A stretch of 64,000 nucleotides of DNA from CBDAPE01 sp965198325 (GTDB lineage: Bacteria; Pseudomonadota; Alphaproteobacteria; UBA828; JAPUJA01), in assembly GCA_965198325.1 (NCBI GenBank), contig CBDAPE010000015.1, positions 248,001-312,000 on the forward strand. Direction: 5' to 3'. This document shows positions 39,256-48,266 of this stretch, in pieces. Under the pieces are notes generated by a model. The model was not told the DNA's origin, searched no databases, and worked only from the letters and a program-made list of their open reading frames with translations. The translations under genes and the position numbers were made by a program. Positions within the stretch are counted from its first letter, which is position 1; each line of letters opens with the position of its first letter.

Positions 39256-40236
39256 TCACTGACAACCGTTGCGCGCCCACTGCTGATCGGCTTTCTGACG
39301 CAGCCCGTCGGAGGATTCGGAAATTTTCGCCCGAAGCTCACGCAAGGCCTGGCACGCGTCGTTGGCGCGGCCGATATGACCGAGCGACATGGCGAGCTTG
39401 AGAAGATTTTCGGGCGCCTTGCGGCCATTTGGATACTTCTCGTAATTGCGGGCAAAGATGACAAAGGCCCGCTCGTAGTCCTGATCGAAGTAGTGCACTT
39501 CGCCCAGCCAGTAGGACGCGTTTTCCGCGTAGTCGCTATCGGCGTTGACGGCGATGAACTCCTCGAGCGTCAGCGCCGCCCGCTCGACCGCCTGGGCGAG
39601 CTCCGGCGAGCCTGCGCTCTGTTGCATCGACCGAACCTGAGCCAGGGCGTGTTCGTATTGCTCCTTGTCGGTCCCGGAGGGCAGCAACGAAACGGGTTCC
39701 ATCGGCGTCGCCGCGTCTGCCGCACCACCGCTTGCCAGCTCGTCGACCGTCGGATAGAGCGTCGCCGCTGAGGCGCCTGCCGCCTCATCGATCGGTGGTG
39801 CCGTCGCAGCCCGCTCCTGCAGGTCCGTCACGGTTTGTTCGAGTTCGCCGAGGCGAAAATCCGCATCGGCGACGAGCTTCTCGATCCGCTGGTCGAGCAG
39901 ATGGATCTGATGGCTAATCTCCTCCAGCTGGCCCGTGAAGGACCGGAACTGATCATCCACGATGCCCATGCGGTATTCGAGGTCCGCAGCGATCCGGGCG
40001 GGACTTGGGCCGCTGGGCAGTGCCGCGCCCGCAGAGCCCTCCGGCGGCGGCTCGCCACCTGTGCCTGTAAAGACATAAGTCTGCAGGTCTCGGATATCCT
40101 GTCGGAGCCGCTCGATCTCGTGATAAAGCGATTGAACGTCGGTACTTTGCGCGGCCGCGGGTCCGTTCGCTGCCGCGCAGAAACCAAGCGTCGCCACGAA
40201 AATCACGGGAAGCAGGCGCGGTCTAGCCATGATCAT
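39256..40236 (-). CDS. cpoB: Tol-Pal system coordinator CpoB (YbgF)
   Basis: 326 residues from ATG 40236, which has AAAGG eight bases upstream; the same sequence would lie inside the gene if the GTG at 40251 were used. Signal peptide to about residue 30 (ANGPAAAQ), a coiled-coil trimerisation segment (~35-145, with repeated heptads such as QLEEISHQIHLLDQRIEKL), then C-terminal TPR-like repeats (YWLGEVHYFDQDYERAFVIF, APENLLKLAMSLGHIGR). CpoB links Tol-Pal constriction with PBP1B-type peptidoglycan synthesis. It follows pal. Confidence 0.92.
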   Translation of the reverse strand: MIMARPRLLPVIFVATLGFCAAANGPAAAQSTDVQSLYHEIERLRQDIRDLQTYVFTGTGGEPPPEGSAGAALPSGPSPARIAADLEYRMGIVDDQFRSFTGQLEEISHQIHLLDQRIEKLVADADFRLGELEQTVTDLQERAATAPPIDEAAGASAATLYPTVDELASGGAADAATPMEPVSLLPSGTDKEQYEHALAQVRSMQQSAGSPELAQAVERAALTLEEFIAVNADSDYAENASYWLGEVHYFDQDYERAFVIFARNYEKYPNGRKAPENLLKLAMSLGHIGRANDACQALRELRAKISESSDGLRQKADQQWARNGCQ

Positions 40237-40332
40237 CTCGCAACCTTTCACACGAACCCGACCGTTCTGGCCCGCGTCCGGTTGCGCACGGCGCCCGTCC
40301 TATTCGGATCTGGGCGCGACCCCCGAGCACTC

Positions 40333-40352
40333 GCCCGGCGGCCCCGCCGGGC
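40333..40352. terminator. Hairpin between pal and cpoB
   Basis: A perfect 9-bp inverted repeat, GCCCGGCGG and CCGCCGGGC, separated by two bases, lies ~33 bp after the pal stop. No T-run follows, so partial termination or mRNA stabilisation, leaving pal in excess over cpoB, is more likely than full termination. Confidence 0.4.
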
Positions 40353-40384
40353 TATGCGGAATGCTGTCTTGGCCGGGATCGTCG

Positions 40385-40924
40385 TTAATTGAGGCTCGTC
40401 ACTCCACGCCGGTTCTGGGCCCAAGCGTCCTCGTTATGGCCAATCGCATAGGGGCGCTCCTTGCCGTAGCTGAGAGTCGATATCCGGCTGGAATCGACGC
40501 CCATTGCGACGAGATAATCTTTGACTGACTGCGCCCGTCGTTCGCCGAGCGCGAGGTTGTACTCACGGGTACCCCGCTCGTCGCAGTGACCTTCAATCGT
40601 AACCGTCTCGCTCGTGTAGGTGAGCAACCACGCCGCCTGGCGATCGAGCGTCTCCCGCGCATCGGCCTTCAGGTTCGACTTGTCGAAGTCGAAAAACACC
40701 AGATAGCCGACCGTCGCGATAAAATCGTCGACTGAACCGGGTTCCGGACCAATGTCGATATCGGCAGCGGCAACGTCGCCCGTATCCGCCGAGTCGACGG
40801 TCGCTGCCGCGCCGCCATCGCCCGCACCGCCTTCACCGCCAGAGGACGCCGTATCCTCCGGCGCTGTCTGACAGGCTGCAACAAGCAACAGGGCCGCAAA
40901 AAGGCCGATGATTTTCAAGCGCAT
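40385..40924 (-). CDS. pal: Peptidoglycan-associated lipoprotein Pal
   Basis: 179 residues. Lipoprotein signal with lipobox LLVAAC (Cys ~18), an Ala/Gly/Asp-rich linker, then an OmpA-like peptidoglycan-binding domain: VFFDFDKSNLKADARETLDRQ, VTIEGHCDERGTREYNLALG, RRAQSVKDYLVAMGVD, ISTLSYGKERP. It anchors the outer membrane to the wall and partners TolB. It has a 251-bp gap upstream (40925-41175, after tolB) that probably contains a separate promoter. Confidence 0.96.
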   Translation of the reverse strand: MRLKIIGLFAALLLVAACQTAPEDTASSGGEGGAGDGGAAATVDSADTGDVAAADIDIGPEPGSVDDFIATVGYLVFFDFDKSNLKADARETLDRQAAWLLTYTSETVTIEGHCDERGTREYNLALGERRAQSVKDYLVAMGVDSSRISTLSYGKERPYAIGHNEDAWAQNRRGVTSLN

Positions 40925-41175
40925 CGAAACACTCCCTCCGCCGGAGTTTTCATGTAAACGGAATCTCTTATAACAGGTTGATCGGCGATATAAATCCCCA
41001 AGTCAATGCCTAAATACTGCGATAGTGCCAACAGTCCGAGTGTCAGGCTATTCAATTCCACTGTCGTGTCTCTGCTCCATACCGACGTGCAACCCGCCCT
41101 GCTCGTCGAGCACGCGACAGTCCCTGTTCCATTTCAATCACTTAGCCACAACAATCGGTGTCCTGTTCGATATCG

Positions 41176-42555
41176 TCACGGGATCAGCGGCGACCAGGCG
41201 GGGTCCGATGCCCCAGTTGGCGTGACCATTAAGCGTTCATTGTAGCCGGTCAGGTCGATTGAAACGATCTCGTTGCGGTGCTCGTCGCCGATGAGCACCT
41301 GCCGTGTGAAGACCAGAACCCGGCCGTTGGGTGCCCAACTCGGGCCTTCAACCAGAAAGCCCTGGGCCAGCAGCCGTTCGCCCGTCCCGTCCGGGCGCAT
41401 CACCCCGATATAGAATTGACCCTTATTGCTCTTGGTAAAGGCGATCAAATCGCCGCGCGGTGACCAGACCGGCGTTCCGTAACGCCCCTTACCGAAGCTG
41501 ATGCGGCGAACATCGAGGCCGTCGCCTGTCATGACATAGACCTGCTGGCTGCCGCCGCGATCGGACTCGAACGCGATGTAGGCGCCGTCCGGCGAATAGG
41601 ACGGCGCCGTATCAATCGCCGGATTGTTGGTCAGCCGCTCGATGCTTCGGGTGCGCAGGTCCATCCGGTAGATTTCGGAGTTGCCAGCCTCCGCGAACGT
41701 CATGATCACCCGGTTGCCGTCTGGCGAGAAGCGCGGTGCGAAGGTCATGCCGGGAAAATCTCCCAACACTTCCTGCTGGCCGGTATCGACGTTGTAAAGA
41801 TAGACCCGCGGCTTGTCGTAGAGATAGAGGAGATAGGTAATCTCCTGTGCGCTCGGCGAATAGCGCGGCGTGAGCACCATGTGATCGCCATTCGTGAGGT
41901 ATCGAAGGTTGGCGCCATCCTGATCCATAATTGCCAATCGCTTGATCGACTGGGTCACCGGACCGGTTTCCGCCACATAAATGATCCGGGAGTCGAAATA
42001 GCCCGTTTCGCCTGTCAGCCTCTCATAGATCGAATCGGCGATCTTGTGGGCGATACGCCGCCAGAACTCGGGTGGGCTACCCAGCACCATTCCGATGAGA
42101 TGCTCTTCGGCGAATACGTCCCACAGCCGGTACTCGACTCGCAGGCGCCCGTCGCCGCCAAATCCGACCCGCCCCGTGACCAGAGCCTGAGCGTTGAGCA
42201 CCCGCCAGTCGCCAAACCGCAGACCGCTCTGCACCTCGGCCGGGCTTTGGATGAAGGCCCGCGGATCGATCGGTCGAAACAAACCCGAACGCTCGAGGTC
42301 GGCGGCGACGACCCGCGCAATTTCCTTACCCAACCGATCCGCTTCGGCGTGCTCGCCATACAGGTCGGTGACTGCGACCGGCATCGGCTCCATAGTGCCC
42401 CGGGTGATGTCGATCGGCAGCTGGGCCTGGGCCGCCGGCGCCCCGAGCAGCACTGCAATCAGCGCGATGGCGCCCACCCACAAAGAAGATCCCGCTAGGT
42501 CGGCGCGTCTCCCTCTCATCATCATCGTTCGTCTTTCATCGTTTCGTTGCTTCAT
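41176..42555 (-). CDS. tolB: Tol-Pal system translocation protein TolB
   Basis: 459 residues. Periplasmic, with a signal peptide (hydrophobic ~25-43, AQAQ cleavage) and an N-terminal D1 domain followed by a six-bladed propeller made of repeated WD40-like/TolB blades (YSPDGAYIAFESDRGGSQQ, WSPRGDLIAFTKS, FSPDGNRVIMTF). It interacts with Pal, TolA and peptidoglycan. The ATG at 42555 is 12 bp after tolA; an in-frame ATG cluster at 42525-42519 could also be the start. Confidence 0.95.
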   Translation of the reverse strand: MKQRNDERRTMMMRGRRADLAGSSLWVGAIALIAVLLGAPAAQAQLPIDITRGTMEPMPVAVTDLYGEHAEADRLGKEIARVVAADLERSGLFRPIDPRAFIQSPAEVQSGLRFGDWRVLNAQALVTGRVGFGGDGRLRVEYRLWDVFAEEHLIGMVLGSPPEFWRRIAHKIADSIYERLTGETGYFDSRIIYVAETGPVTQSIKRLAIMDQDGANLRYLTNGDHMVLTPRYSPSAQEITYLLYLYDKPRVYLYNVDTGQQEVLGDFPGMTFAPRFSPDGNRVIMTFAEAGNSEIYRMDLRTRSIERLTNNPAIDTAPSYSPDGAYIAFESDRGGSQQVYVMTGDGLDVRRISFGKGRYGTPVWSPRGDLIAFTKSNKGQFYIGVMRPDGTGERLLAQGFLVEGPSWAPNGRVLVFTRQVLIGDEHRNEIVSIDLTGYNERLMVTPTGASDPAWSPLIP

Positions 42556-42567
42556 CCGTCCCCACCA

Positions 42568-43488
42568 CTAGACCGGCGGGCGGAAGGTAAATTCAATGTC
42601 TCGCCACTTGTCATACTGCTCTGGAGGCAGGTCTTGCAACGGGCTTGCCTTGAGAACGGCGCGCTTGGCGCTTTCCGCCATCGCTCGGTAGAACCCTTCG
42701 CCGAACCGATCGGAGTCGACGAACTGGGCATCGATGACCGAGCCGTCGGGCATCAGCCGAATGCGAAGCGCGACGGTCATCTCGTCGGCGCCCTCCGCGC
42801 CGGCGGGCACGCTCCAATTCTCCTCCACCTGCTGACGAATCCGATCGATCACGGTCATCGAAAGAGGCTTGTCGGTCACCTGGGGCGTCGGCGAGATATT
42901 GGCCGCTGGTTCCGGCGGGGCGACCGGCTTGGCCTCGACGATTTCCTCGTCGGGCTCGCGTTGGCGAATTTGCTCCTCGACCTCCTCGACCGTCCTGAGC
43001 AGCGTCGCAAACGGGTCGGGCGGCGGCGGAGGTTTGGGCTTGGCCTTGGGTTTCGGCATGAAGTCCGGCGTCTTCGGTGCCGGCTCGGGCTCAGGTTTTG
43101 GCGCCGGCTCCGGCTCCGGCTCGATCGCCGCCACTTCGGCCGGCGGCTCCGGTTCGGGTTCGGGTTCGGGTTCGGGTTCGGCGACGACGGGTTCGGGCTC
43201 CGGCACGGGGTCCGGTTCCGGCGGTGCCTCGACCGGTTTGGGGTCCGGTGGCGGCGGTTCCGGTTCGGGTTCTGGTTCCACCTGTTCGGGCTCGGGCTCG
43301 GGCTCGGGTTCCGGCTCAGGTGGGGCGGCATCTGGCCGATTGGTCTCGTCGTCGAGCGGGACGACGTTGACGACCACAGGCGGTTGCTCGTCCGGCTCGG
43401 ACTCCTCCCACAGCTGAGGCAGACCCCACACTGCGAGCGCAATGACGCCCACATGGAGAACACCGGATATGACCCAACCGCGTTTCAT
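42568..43488 (-). CDS. tolA: Tol-Pal system protein TolA (TonB-like)
   Basis: 306 residues. One N-terminal membrane helix (~5-22, VISGVLHVGVIALAVWG), a long Pro-Glu-rich periplasmic arm (~33-150, many PEPEPEP repeats), and a C-terminal domain (~215-300) with VEENWSVPAGAEG, VALRIRLMPDGSVIDA and AVLKASPLQ. TolA spans the periplasm to connect TolQR with TolB-Pal during division. The simple Pro-Glu composition replaces the Ala-Lys-Glu helix of enterobacterial TolA and is commonly seen in alphaproteobacteria. Confidence 0.92.
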   Translation of the reverse strand: MKRGWVISGVLHVGVIALAVWGLPQLWEESEPDEQPPVVVNVVPLDDETNRPDAAPPEPEPEPEPEPEQVEPEPEPEPPPPDPKPVEAPPEPDPVPEPEPVVAEPEPEPEPEPEPPAEVAAIEPEPEPAPKPEPEPAPKTPDFMPKPKAKPKPPPPPDPFATLLRTVEEVEEQIRQREPDEEIVEAKPVAPPEPAANISPTPQVTDKPLSMTVIDRIRQQVEENWSVPAGAEGADEMTVALRIRLMPDGSVIDAQFVDSDRFGEGFYRAMAESAKRAVLKASPLQDLPPEQYDKWRDIEFTFRPPV

Positions 43489-43491
43489 GCC

Positions 43492-43941
43492 TCAGTTCTC
43501 CGGCTGCGGTCCTTTGGTCACGGTCGTGACCAGCCCGACATTATTGAACCCGGCGCCATTCAGTGCGCCCATCACTTCCATCACCCGGCCGTAAACCAGC
43601 GCCTTGTCGCCACGAACGAAGAGCCGGGCCGATGGATTGTTTTCGGTGATCGCGATCAATCGCGGTACCAGATCGGCGAGTTCGATTTCGCTTTCCTGCA
43701 GAAACACCGTGCCATCCGCCTGAATCGTGATCGATAACGGTTCGTCGTCGCCGGGCAAGGCCTGAGCACCCGAATCCGGCAGTTCGACGGGCACGCCGAC
43801 CGTGAGCAGAGGCGCCGTGATCATGAAGATGACGAGCAGCACGAGCATCACGTCGACGAATGGCGTGACGTTGATTTCGCTCATCACGGGTCGCCGCCGT
43901 CCGCGGACTCGGCCGACGCCGCCCTGGAGCTGGGCGCCCAT
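43492..43941 (-). CDS. tolR: Tol-Pal system protein TolR (ExbD family)
   Basis: 149 residues. Single membrane helix (~28-45) with the essential aspartate in FVDVMLVLLVIFMITAP and the start of the conserved MSEINVTPFVD segment. The periplasmic domain carries LPDSGAQALPGDDEP and SARLFVRGDKALVYGRVMEVM. Works with TolQ as a proton-driven motor. The start overlaps the tolQ stop by one base. Confidence 0.95.
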   Translation of the reverse strand: MGAQLQGGVGRVRGRRRPVMSEINVTPFVDVMLVLLVIFMITAPLLTVGVPVELPDSGAQALPGDDEPLSITIQADGTVFLQESEIELADLVPRLIAITENNPSARLFVRGDKALVYGRVMEVMGALNGAGFNNVGLVTTVTKGPQPEN

Positions 43942-44672
43942 CAGCCGACCTGTTCCTCGAGCTGGCGCGACAACAGCGCGCGGAATTCTGAGGCGAAGAT
44001 CTCAAGCCGCTCCGCATAGCGCCCGATATCGAGCGAGAGCTTGTTATATGCCACGACCGCCGGGATCGCCGCAACCAGACCAAGCGCCGTCGCAAACAGC
44101 GCCTCTGCGATACCCGGCGCCACCACGGCCAGCGACGTATCCCGGGTGGCGGCGATCGACTGGAAGCTGTTCATGATGCCCCAGACCGTGCCGAACAGCC
44201 CGATGAACGGTGCCGTCGAGCCGACCGTGGCCAGGAAGCCCAGATATTTCTCCAGTTCGACCTGCTCGCGGTTGAGTGTGACCTCGAGGGCGTGGGCGAT
44301 GCGTTCCTCGAGCCCGTGGATCTGGCGCACCCCACCGGTCGCGACTTGCGACGAAGAGCGGCGCCATTCGCGCATCGCGGCTCCGAACAGGACGGCCATG
44401 GGATGGGTCGTCCGATCGCCCATTCGGTCATAGAGATCTTCGAGCGAACCGCCCGACCAGAAACTTTTCTCGAAGCGGGCGGCCATCTTGCGCAGCCGGC
44501 GCATGCGCATGACTTTTTCGAAGATGATCGCCCAACACCAGAACGAGCAGAACAACAGCAGGATCATCACCAGCTTGACGATAACGTCGGCTTCGAGGAA
44601 CAGCCGGAAGATCGACAGATCTGGCGAGACTCCTTCCCCGTAGGCAACGGATGAAACGAGCGCTTCTTCCAT
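43941..44672 (-). CDS. tolQ: Tol-Pal system protein TolQ (ExbB/MotA family)
   Basis: 243 residues with three membrane helices (~25-45, 135-160, 175-200). Conserved proton-channel elements are in FLATVGSTAPFIGLFGTVWGIMNSF and VVAPGIAEALFATALGLVAAIPAVVAYN. Forms the stator with TolR. It is the first gene of the tolQRAB run, 23 bp after ybgC. Confidence 0.96.
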   Translation of the reverse strand: MEEALVSSVAYGEGVSPDLSIFRLFLEADVIVKLVMILLLFCSFWCWAIIFEKVMRMRRLRKMAARFEKSFWSGGSLEDLYDRMGDRTTHPMAVLFGAAMREWRRSSSQVATGGVRQIHGLEERIAHALEVTLNREQVELEKYLGFLATVGSTAPFIGLFGTVWGIMNSFQSIAATRDTSLAVVAPGIAEALFATALGLVAAIPAVVAYNKLSLDIGRYAERLEIFASEFRALLSRQLEEQVG

Positions 44673-44695
44673 GTTGTTGGTTGCCTTCCTTGCCG

Positions 44696-45136
44696 TTAGG
44701 TCGTGTGCAAAAAGGGTTCGAGTGCTTCGCGCACCGTGCCCGACATCCGGGCGGGCCGGCCCGCCGAATTGACGCAGGCAACCTTGATATCCATTCGGGC
44801 GAGTTCATTGCCATCACGGGTCACTCGTTGATCGGCCTCGATCGAGGCGCCGCCCAACCGGGTGATCCGGGTGTGCACTTCAAGACAGTCGTCGAGCCGG
44901 GCCGGCTCTCGAAAATCCGCTTGGCAGCGACGCACGATGAAACCGAGATCCGCGCTCTCGCGCAGCCCCCGATTGGTGAGACCGGCCGCGCGGAGCATCT
45001 CGGTGCGGGAGCGCTCGGCGAATTTGAGATAGTTGGCGTAATAGACGATGCCGGCTGCGTCGGTATCCTCGTAATAGACCCGAAATGCAAAGACATGAAC
45101 CTTGCCGGATCCCGGGCGCGCGCCTCTAGCCGTCAT
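44696..45136 (-). CDS. ybgC: Tol-Pal-associated acyl-CoA thioesterase YbgC
   Basis: 146 residues, hot-dog fold. The 4-hydroxybenzoyl-CoA thioesterase signature is present: FRVYYEDTDAAGIVYYANYLKFAERSRTEML, in which the Asp of DTD is the catalytic residue. Acts on acyl-CoA or acyl-ACP, probably in phospholipid metabolism. Its usual place before tolQ is conserved here; it overlaps the end of ruvB by 11 bp. Confidence 0.93.
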   Translation of the reverse strand: MTARGARPGSGKVHVFAFRVYYEDTDAAGIVYYANYLKFAERSRTEMLRAAGLTNRGLRESADLGFIVRRCQADFREPARLDDCLEVHTRITRLGGASIEADQRVTRDGNELARMDIKVACVNSAGRPARMSGTVREALEPFLHTT

Positions 45137-46175
45137 CGACCGCCTCCCCGACGCCCAGATCGAGCTGGGCGTCCCGCGGGGTGGGCGCTTCGAGGCCCAG
45201 ATGGCGAAATCCGCCTGCCGTGAGCGCTCGCCCCCGCGGCGTGCGCTGGACCAGACCCTGCTGGATGAGGAACGGCTCGATTACCTCTTCCAACGTGTCG
45301 CGCTGTTCCGACAGCGCCGCGGCAACCGTCTCGATCCCGACCGGACCGCCGCCATAGTGCTCGGCAATATAGCGAAGATAGCGACGATCCATCGCGTCGA
45401 GGCCCTGGGCGTCGATCTCAAGCCGATCGAGAGCCGCATCTGCAGCGGAGAGGTCGATTTCCGCCAAGCCGTCGACCGCGGCGAAGTCGCGGACCCGGCG
45501 CAGTAGGCGTCCTGAAATCCGCGGCGTGCCCCGCGAGCGATGGGCGATTTCCCGGGCGCCCTCGGTCGTCAAGGGCATTGCGAGTAGATCGGCGCCGCGC
45601 CGGACGACACTTTCGAGCTCCTCCGGCGAATAGAAGTCGAGCCGGGCGTGAATCCCAAACCGCTCGCGCAGGGGCGTCGTGATCAGGCCCGAGCGGGTCG
45701 TCGCACCGATCAGGGTGAAAGACAAAAGATCGATACGCACAGACCGCGCCGCCGGACCCTCGCCGATGATCAGATCGAGCTGATAGTCCTCCATCGCGGG
45801 ATACAGGATCTCCTCGACCGCAGGATTCAACCGGTGGATCTCGTCTATGAACAGGACGTCGTGCTCGTTGAGGTTCGTGAGCAGGGCCGCCAAATCGCCG
45901 GCGCGCTGAACAACCGGTCCCGAGGTCGCGCGAAACGCGACGCCGAGTTCGCGGGCGATGATCTGGGCCAGCGTGGTCTTGCCCAGCCCCGGCGGTCCTG
46001 ACAGCAGCACGTGATCGAGGCTGCCGCCGCGCACCCGGGCCGCCTCGATAAAGACCTTCAGGTTCTCACAGGTCCGTTTCTGGCCCACGAAGGCGTCGAG
46101 CGTCTGGGGACGCAACGCGGCCTCCGCACGGTCTTCGGGCGCCGGGGCTGGCCCGACCACACGGTCCTCGCTCAC
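45126..46175 (-). CDS. ruvB: Holliday junction branch migration helicase RuvB
   Basis: 349 residues from GTG 46175, which overlaps the ruvA stop in a GTGA junction; a longer frame from 46841 is a shadow of ruvA. AAA+ motor: Walker A GPPGLGKTTLAQI, Walker B DVLFIDEIHRL, sensor/Arg-finger region IGATTRSGLITTPLRERFG, and the C-terminal winged helix with FLIQQGLVQRTPRGR. Moves Holliday junctions together with RuvA; RuvC cuts them. Confidence 0.96.
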   Translation of the reverse strand: MSEDRVVGPAPAPEDRAEAALRPQTLDAFVGQKRTCENLKVFIEAARVRGGSLDHVLLSGPPGLGKTTLAQIIARELGVAFRATSGPVVQRAGDLAALLTNLNEHDVLFIDEIHRLNPAVEEILYPAMEDYQLDLIIGEGPAARSVRIDLLSFTLIGATTRSGLITTPLRERFGIHARLDFYSPEELESVVRRGADLLAMPLTTEGAREIAHRSRGTPRISGRLLRRVRDFAAVDGLAEIDLSAADAALDRLEIDAQGLDAMDRRYLRYIAEHYGGGPVGIETVAAALSEQRDTLEEVIEPFLIQQGLVQRTPRGRALTAGGFRHLGLEAPTPRDAQLDLGVGEAVDDG

Positions 46176-46777
46176 CGGGTTAACTCCTTGAGACCCTCGC
46201 GGATCAGGATTTCGACGCCCGCCTGATCGCCCAGGTTGCGCACCGCACTGGCGACCGCACCGTGCGCCTCGCTTGGCCGGTAGCCGAGATTGACCAGTGC
46301 GGAAACCGCGTCCGCGGTTTGCGGCTCGGCCGCCGAGAGGCCCGCGAACCGGGTTGGGTCCGCAGTACCGGACGGCGCCGTCACCTTGTCCTTGAGCTCG
46401 CCGATCAGCCGCGCGGCCAGGCGGGTGCCAACGCCGTTGGCCTGGCCCAGAGCCGCCTTGTCCTCCGTGGCGATTGCCTGGGCGAGACCGTCTGGATCGA
46501 GGACGCCGAGCAGCGCCAGCGCGACCTTGGCACCGACGCCCTGAACAGTGCGCAGCAACTTGAACCATTCGCGCTCCCGTTCTTCGGCAAAGCCGAATAG
46601 GCGGATGGCGTCTTCGGACATCTGGGTATCGACGTAGCAGCGGGCGGTTTGCCCAACGGCCGGCATCTCGCGCAAGGTCCGTGTCGAGCAAAACACTTGG
46701 TAGCCCACGCCGCCAACGTCGATGACCGCACCGTCCTCGTCGAGCGACTCCAGAAGGCCTGTCAGTTTCGAGATCAT
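46172..46777 (-). CDS. ruvA: Holliday junction DNA helicase subunit RuvA
   Basis: 201 residues. N-terminal OB domain (MISKLTGLLESLDEDGAVIDVGGVGY), two HhH elements around LLRTVQGVGAKVALALLG and ANGVGTRLAARLIGELKDK, and the C-terminal RuvB-binding domain (ALVNLGYRPSEA). Binds the four-way junction. Overlaps ruvC by 4 bp upstream and ruvB by 4 bp downstream. Confidence 0.96.
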   Translation of the reverse strand: MISKLTGLLESLDEDGAVIDVGGVGYQVFCSTRTLREMPAVGQTARCYVDTQMSEDAIRLFGFAEEREREWFKLLRTVQGVGAKVALALLGVLDPDGLAQAIATEDKAALGQANGVGTRLAARLIGELKDKVTAPSGTADPTRFAGLSAAEPQTADAVSALVNLGYRPSEAHGAVASAVRNLGDQAGVEILIREGLKELTR

Positions 46778-47289
46778 GGTCGCGCCTCGTCCACGGCAAG
46801 CGCCGCCGAAACGCGCCCCGCCGTTGCACGGTGATGGGCATGGCAGATCGCTACCGCGAGAGCGTCGAGCGCGTCCGTCCCGGCCGCATTGCAGCCCGGC
46901 AGCAACATGCGGACCATCATCCCGATCTGCTCCTTGTTCGCGTGTCCCGTGCCGACGACCGATTTCTTGACCAAGTTGGCGGCGTATTCAGCGACTTCGA
47001 CGCCGGCGAGCGCGGGCGCGAGTAGTGCAACACCCCGCGCCTGCCCGAGCTTCAACGTGGACGCCGCATTGCGGTTGACGAAGGTTTCCTCGACGGCAGC
47101 GCTGTCCGGTGCATAGCGCTTCAGAATCTCGCCCAACCCTCCATGAAGCTGGACCAGACGGTCGGCGAGCGCGGCCGACGCCGTCGAGGTCACGGTGCCG
47201 CTCGCGACATAGGAGAGCCGTTGACCAGTTGCCTCGATCACCCCCCAACCGGTGATACGAAGCCCTGGATCGAGTCCGAGAAAACGCAT
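46774..47289 (-). CDS. ruvC: Holliday junction resolvase RuvC
   Basis: 171 residues. RNase H-fold nuclease with the catalytic acidic residues in LGLDPGLRITGWG (Asp7), AAVEETFVNRN (Glu) and the C-terminal GTDALDALAVAICHAHH pair. Cleaves Holliday junctions symmetrically. It is 18 bp after yebC in a yebC-ruvC-ruvA-ruvB operon, an order shared by many proteobacteria. Confidence 0.96.
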   Translation of the reverse strand: MRFLGLDPGLRITGWGVIEATGQRLSYVASGTVTSTASAALADRLVQLHGGLGEILKRYAPDSAAVEETFVNRNAASTLKLGQARGVALLAPALAGVEVAEYAANLVKKSVVGTGHANKEQIGMMVRMLLPGCNAAGTDALDALAVAICHAHHRATAGRVSAALAVDEARP

Positions 47290-47307
47290 GGCCCGCGTAG
47301 CCGTCCT

Positions 47308-48060
47308 TTACGCCGTGAGTTCTTCGAGCAGAGCGTCCGCCATCTCGAAATTTGCCGAAACCTGTTGGACGTCGTCATTATCGTCGAGCGCTTCGATCAG
47401 CCGTAAGAGGACCCCCGCCTGATCCGCGTCGGCGACTTCGACCGGCATCTGGGCTTTCCAGGCGAGTCCCGGGTTCTCCGGCGCACCGAATTTGGCCTCG
47501 AGCGCGTCACGGACATAAGAAAATTCATCGGGCGCACAGGAAATCTGGTGACCGTTTGCGTCGCTGACGCAATCCTCGGCACCGGATTCGAGCGCGGCCT
47601 CGAACATGGCATCCTCGCCCGCGGCGTCCGGCGGATAATGGATCGAGCCCACGCGCTCGAAGAGGAAGCTCACGCTGCCGGTCTCCCCCATGGTGCCGCC
47701 ATGTCTGTTGAACGCGGCGCGCACTTCGGCGGCGGTACGATTGCGATTGTCGGTCAACGTATCGACGATCAACGCGACGCCACCGGGCCCATAACCCTCG
47801 TAGCGCATCTCCGAATAGCTCTCGCCGTCATCGCCGCCGGCACCCCGCTTGATCGCCCGCTCCATCGTGTCCTTGGGCATGTTTGCGGCCCGGGCCGCGG
47901 CAACCGCATTGCGCAGCCGGGGGTTCTTTTCAGGATCGGGCAGGCCCGCGCGGCTTGCCACGGTCAGCTCCCGGATCAATTTGGTGAACACCTTGGCACG
48001 CTTCTTATCCTGCGCGCCCTTGCGGTACATGATGTTCTTGAATTGGGAATGACCAGCCAT
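47308..48060 (-). CDS. YebC/PmpR-family protein
   Basis: 250 residues from ATG 48060. The family N-terminus MAGHSQFKNIMYRKGAQD is followed by KRAKVFTKLIRELTVASR, GAGGDDGESYSEMRYEGYGP and a C-terminal acidic region (LDDNDDVQQVSANFEM). YebC proteins have been described as transcriptional regulators and, more recently, as translation factors that help ribosomes at difficult sequences. Placed directly before ruvC as in other genomes. Confidence 0.93.
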   Translation of the reverse strand: MAGHSQFKNIMYRKGAQDKKRAKVFTKLIRELTVASRAGLPDPEKNPRLRNAVAAARAANMPKDTMERAIKRGAGGDDGESYSEMRYEGYGPGGVALIVDTLTDNRNRTAAEVRAAFNRHGGTMGETGSVSFLFERVGSIHYPPDAAGEDAMFEAALESGAEDCVSDANGHQISCAPDEFSYVRDALEAKFGAPENPGLAWKAQMPVEVADADQAGVLLRLIEALDDNDDVQQVSANFEMADALLEELTA

Positions 48061-48266
48061 ACTTGCGGTGATGTCGGCTAAGGAGGAATCACAATCTTGT
48101 AGATACGGCACCTCATACATGCCATATCTTGCGGGTTTTCGCACCGATTTCTTGTGTAATTCTTATAGTTAGGCATTGTGGCGTGAATGGGGCGCCGGGC
48201 GCGGCATGGATGCATCGACCGGCCCGGCGCGCTATACTGGGCACGATCCTGAGCCAGGGAGGACCG

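Noticed and set aside
43080..43400. Tandem DNA repeat within tolA
   Set aside because: The repeated GGTTCGGGTTCG-type sequence encodes the Pro-Glu arm of TolA and is explained by the protein.
42876..43463. Ser/Arg/Pro-rich 195-codon frame opposite or beside tolA
   Set aside because: It is a frame-shifted reading of the Pro-Glu repeat with no start context or homology.
45126..46841. 571-codon ruvB reading frame
   Set aside because: The first 222 codons overlap ruvA and are Arg/Gly-rich with no similarity; RuvB starts at GTG 46175 in a GTGA overlap.
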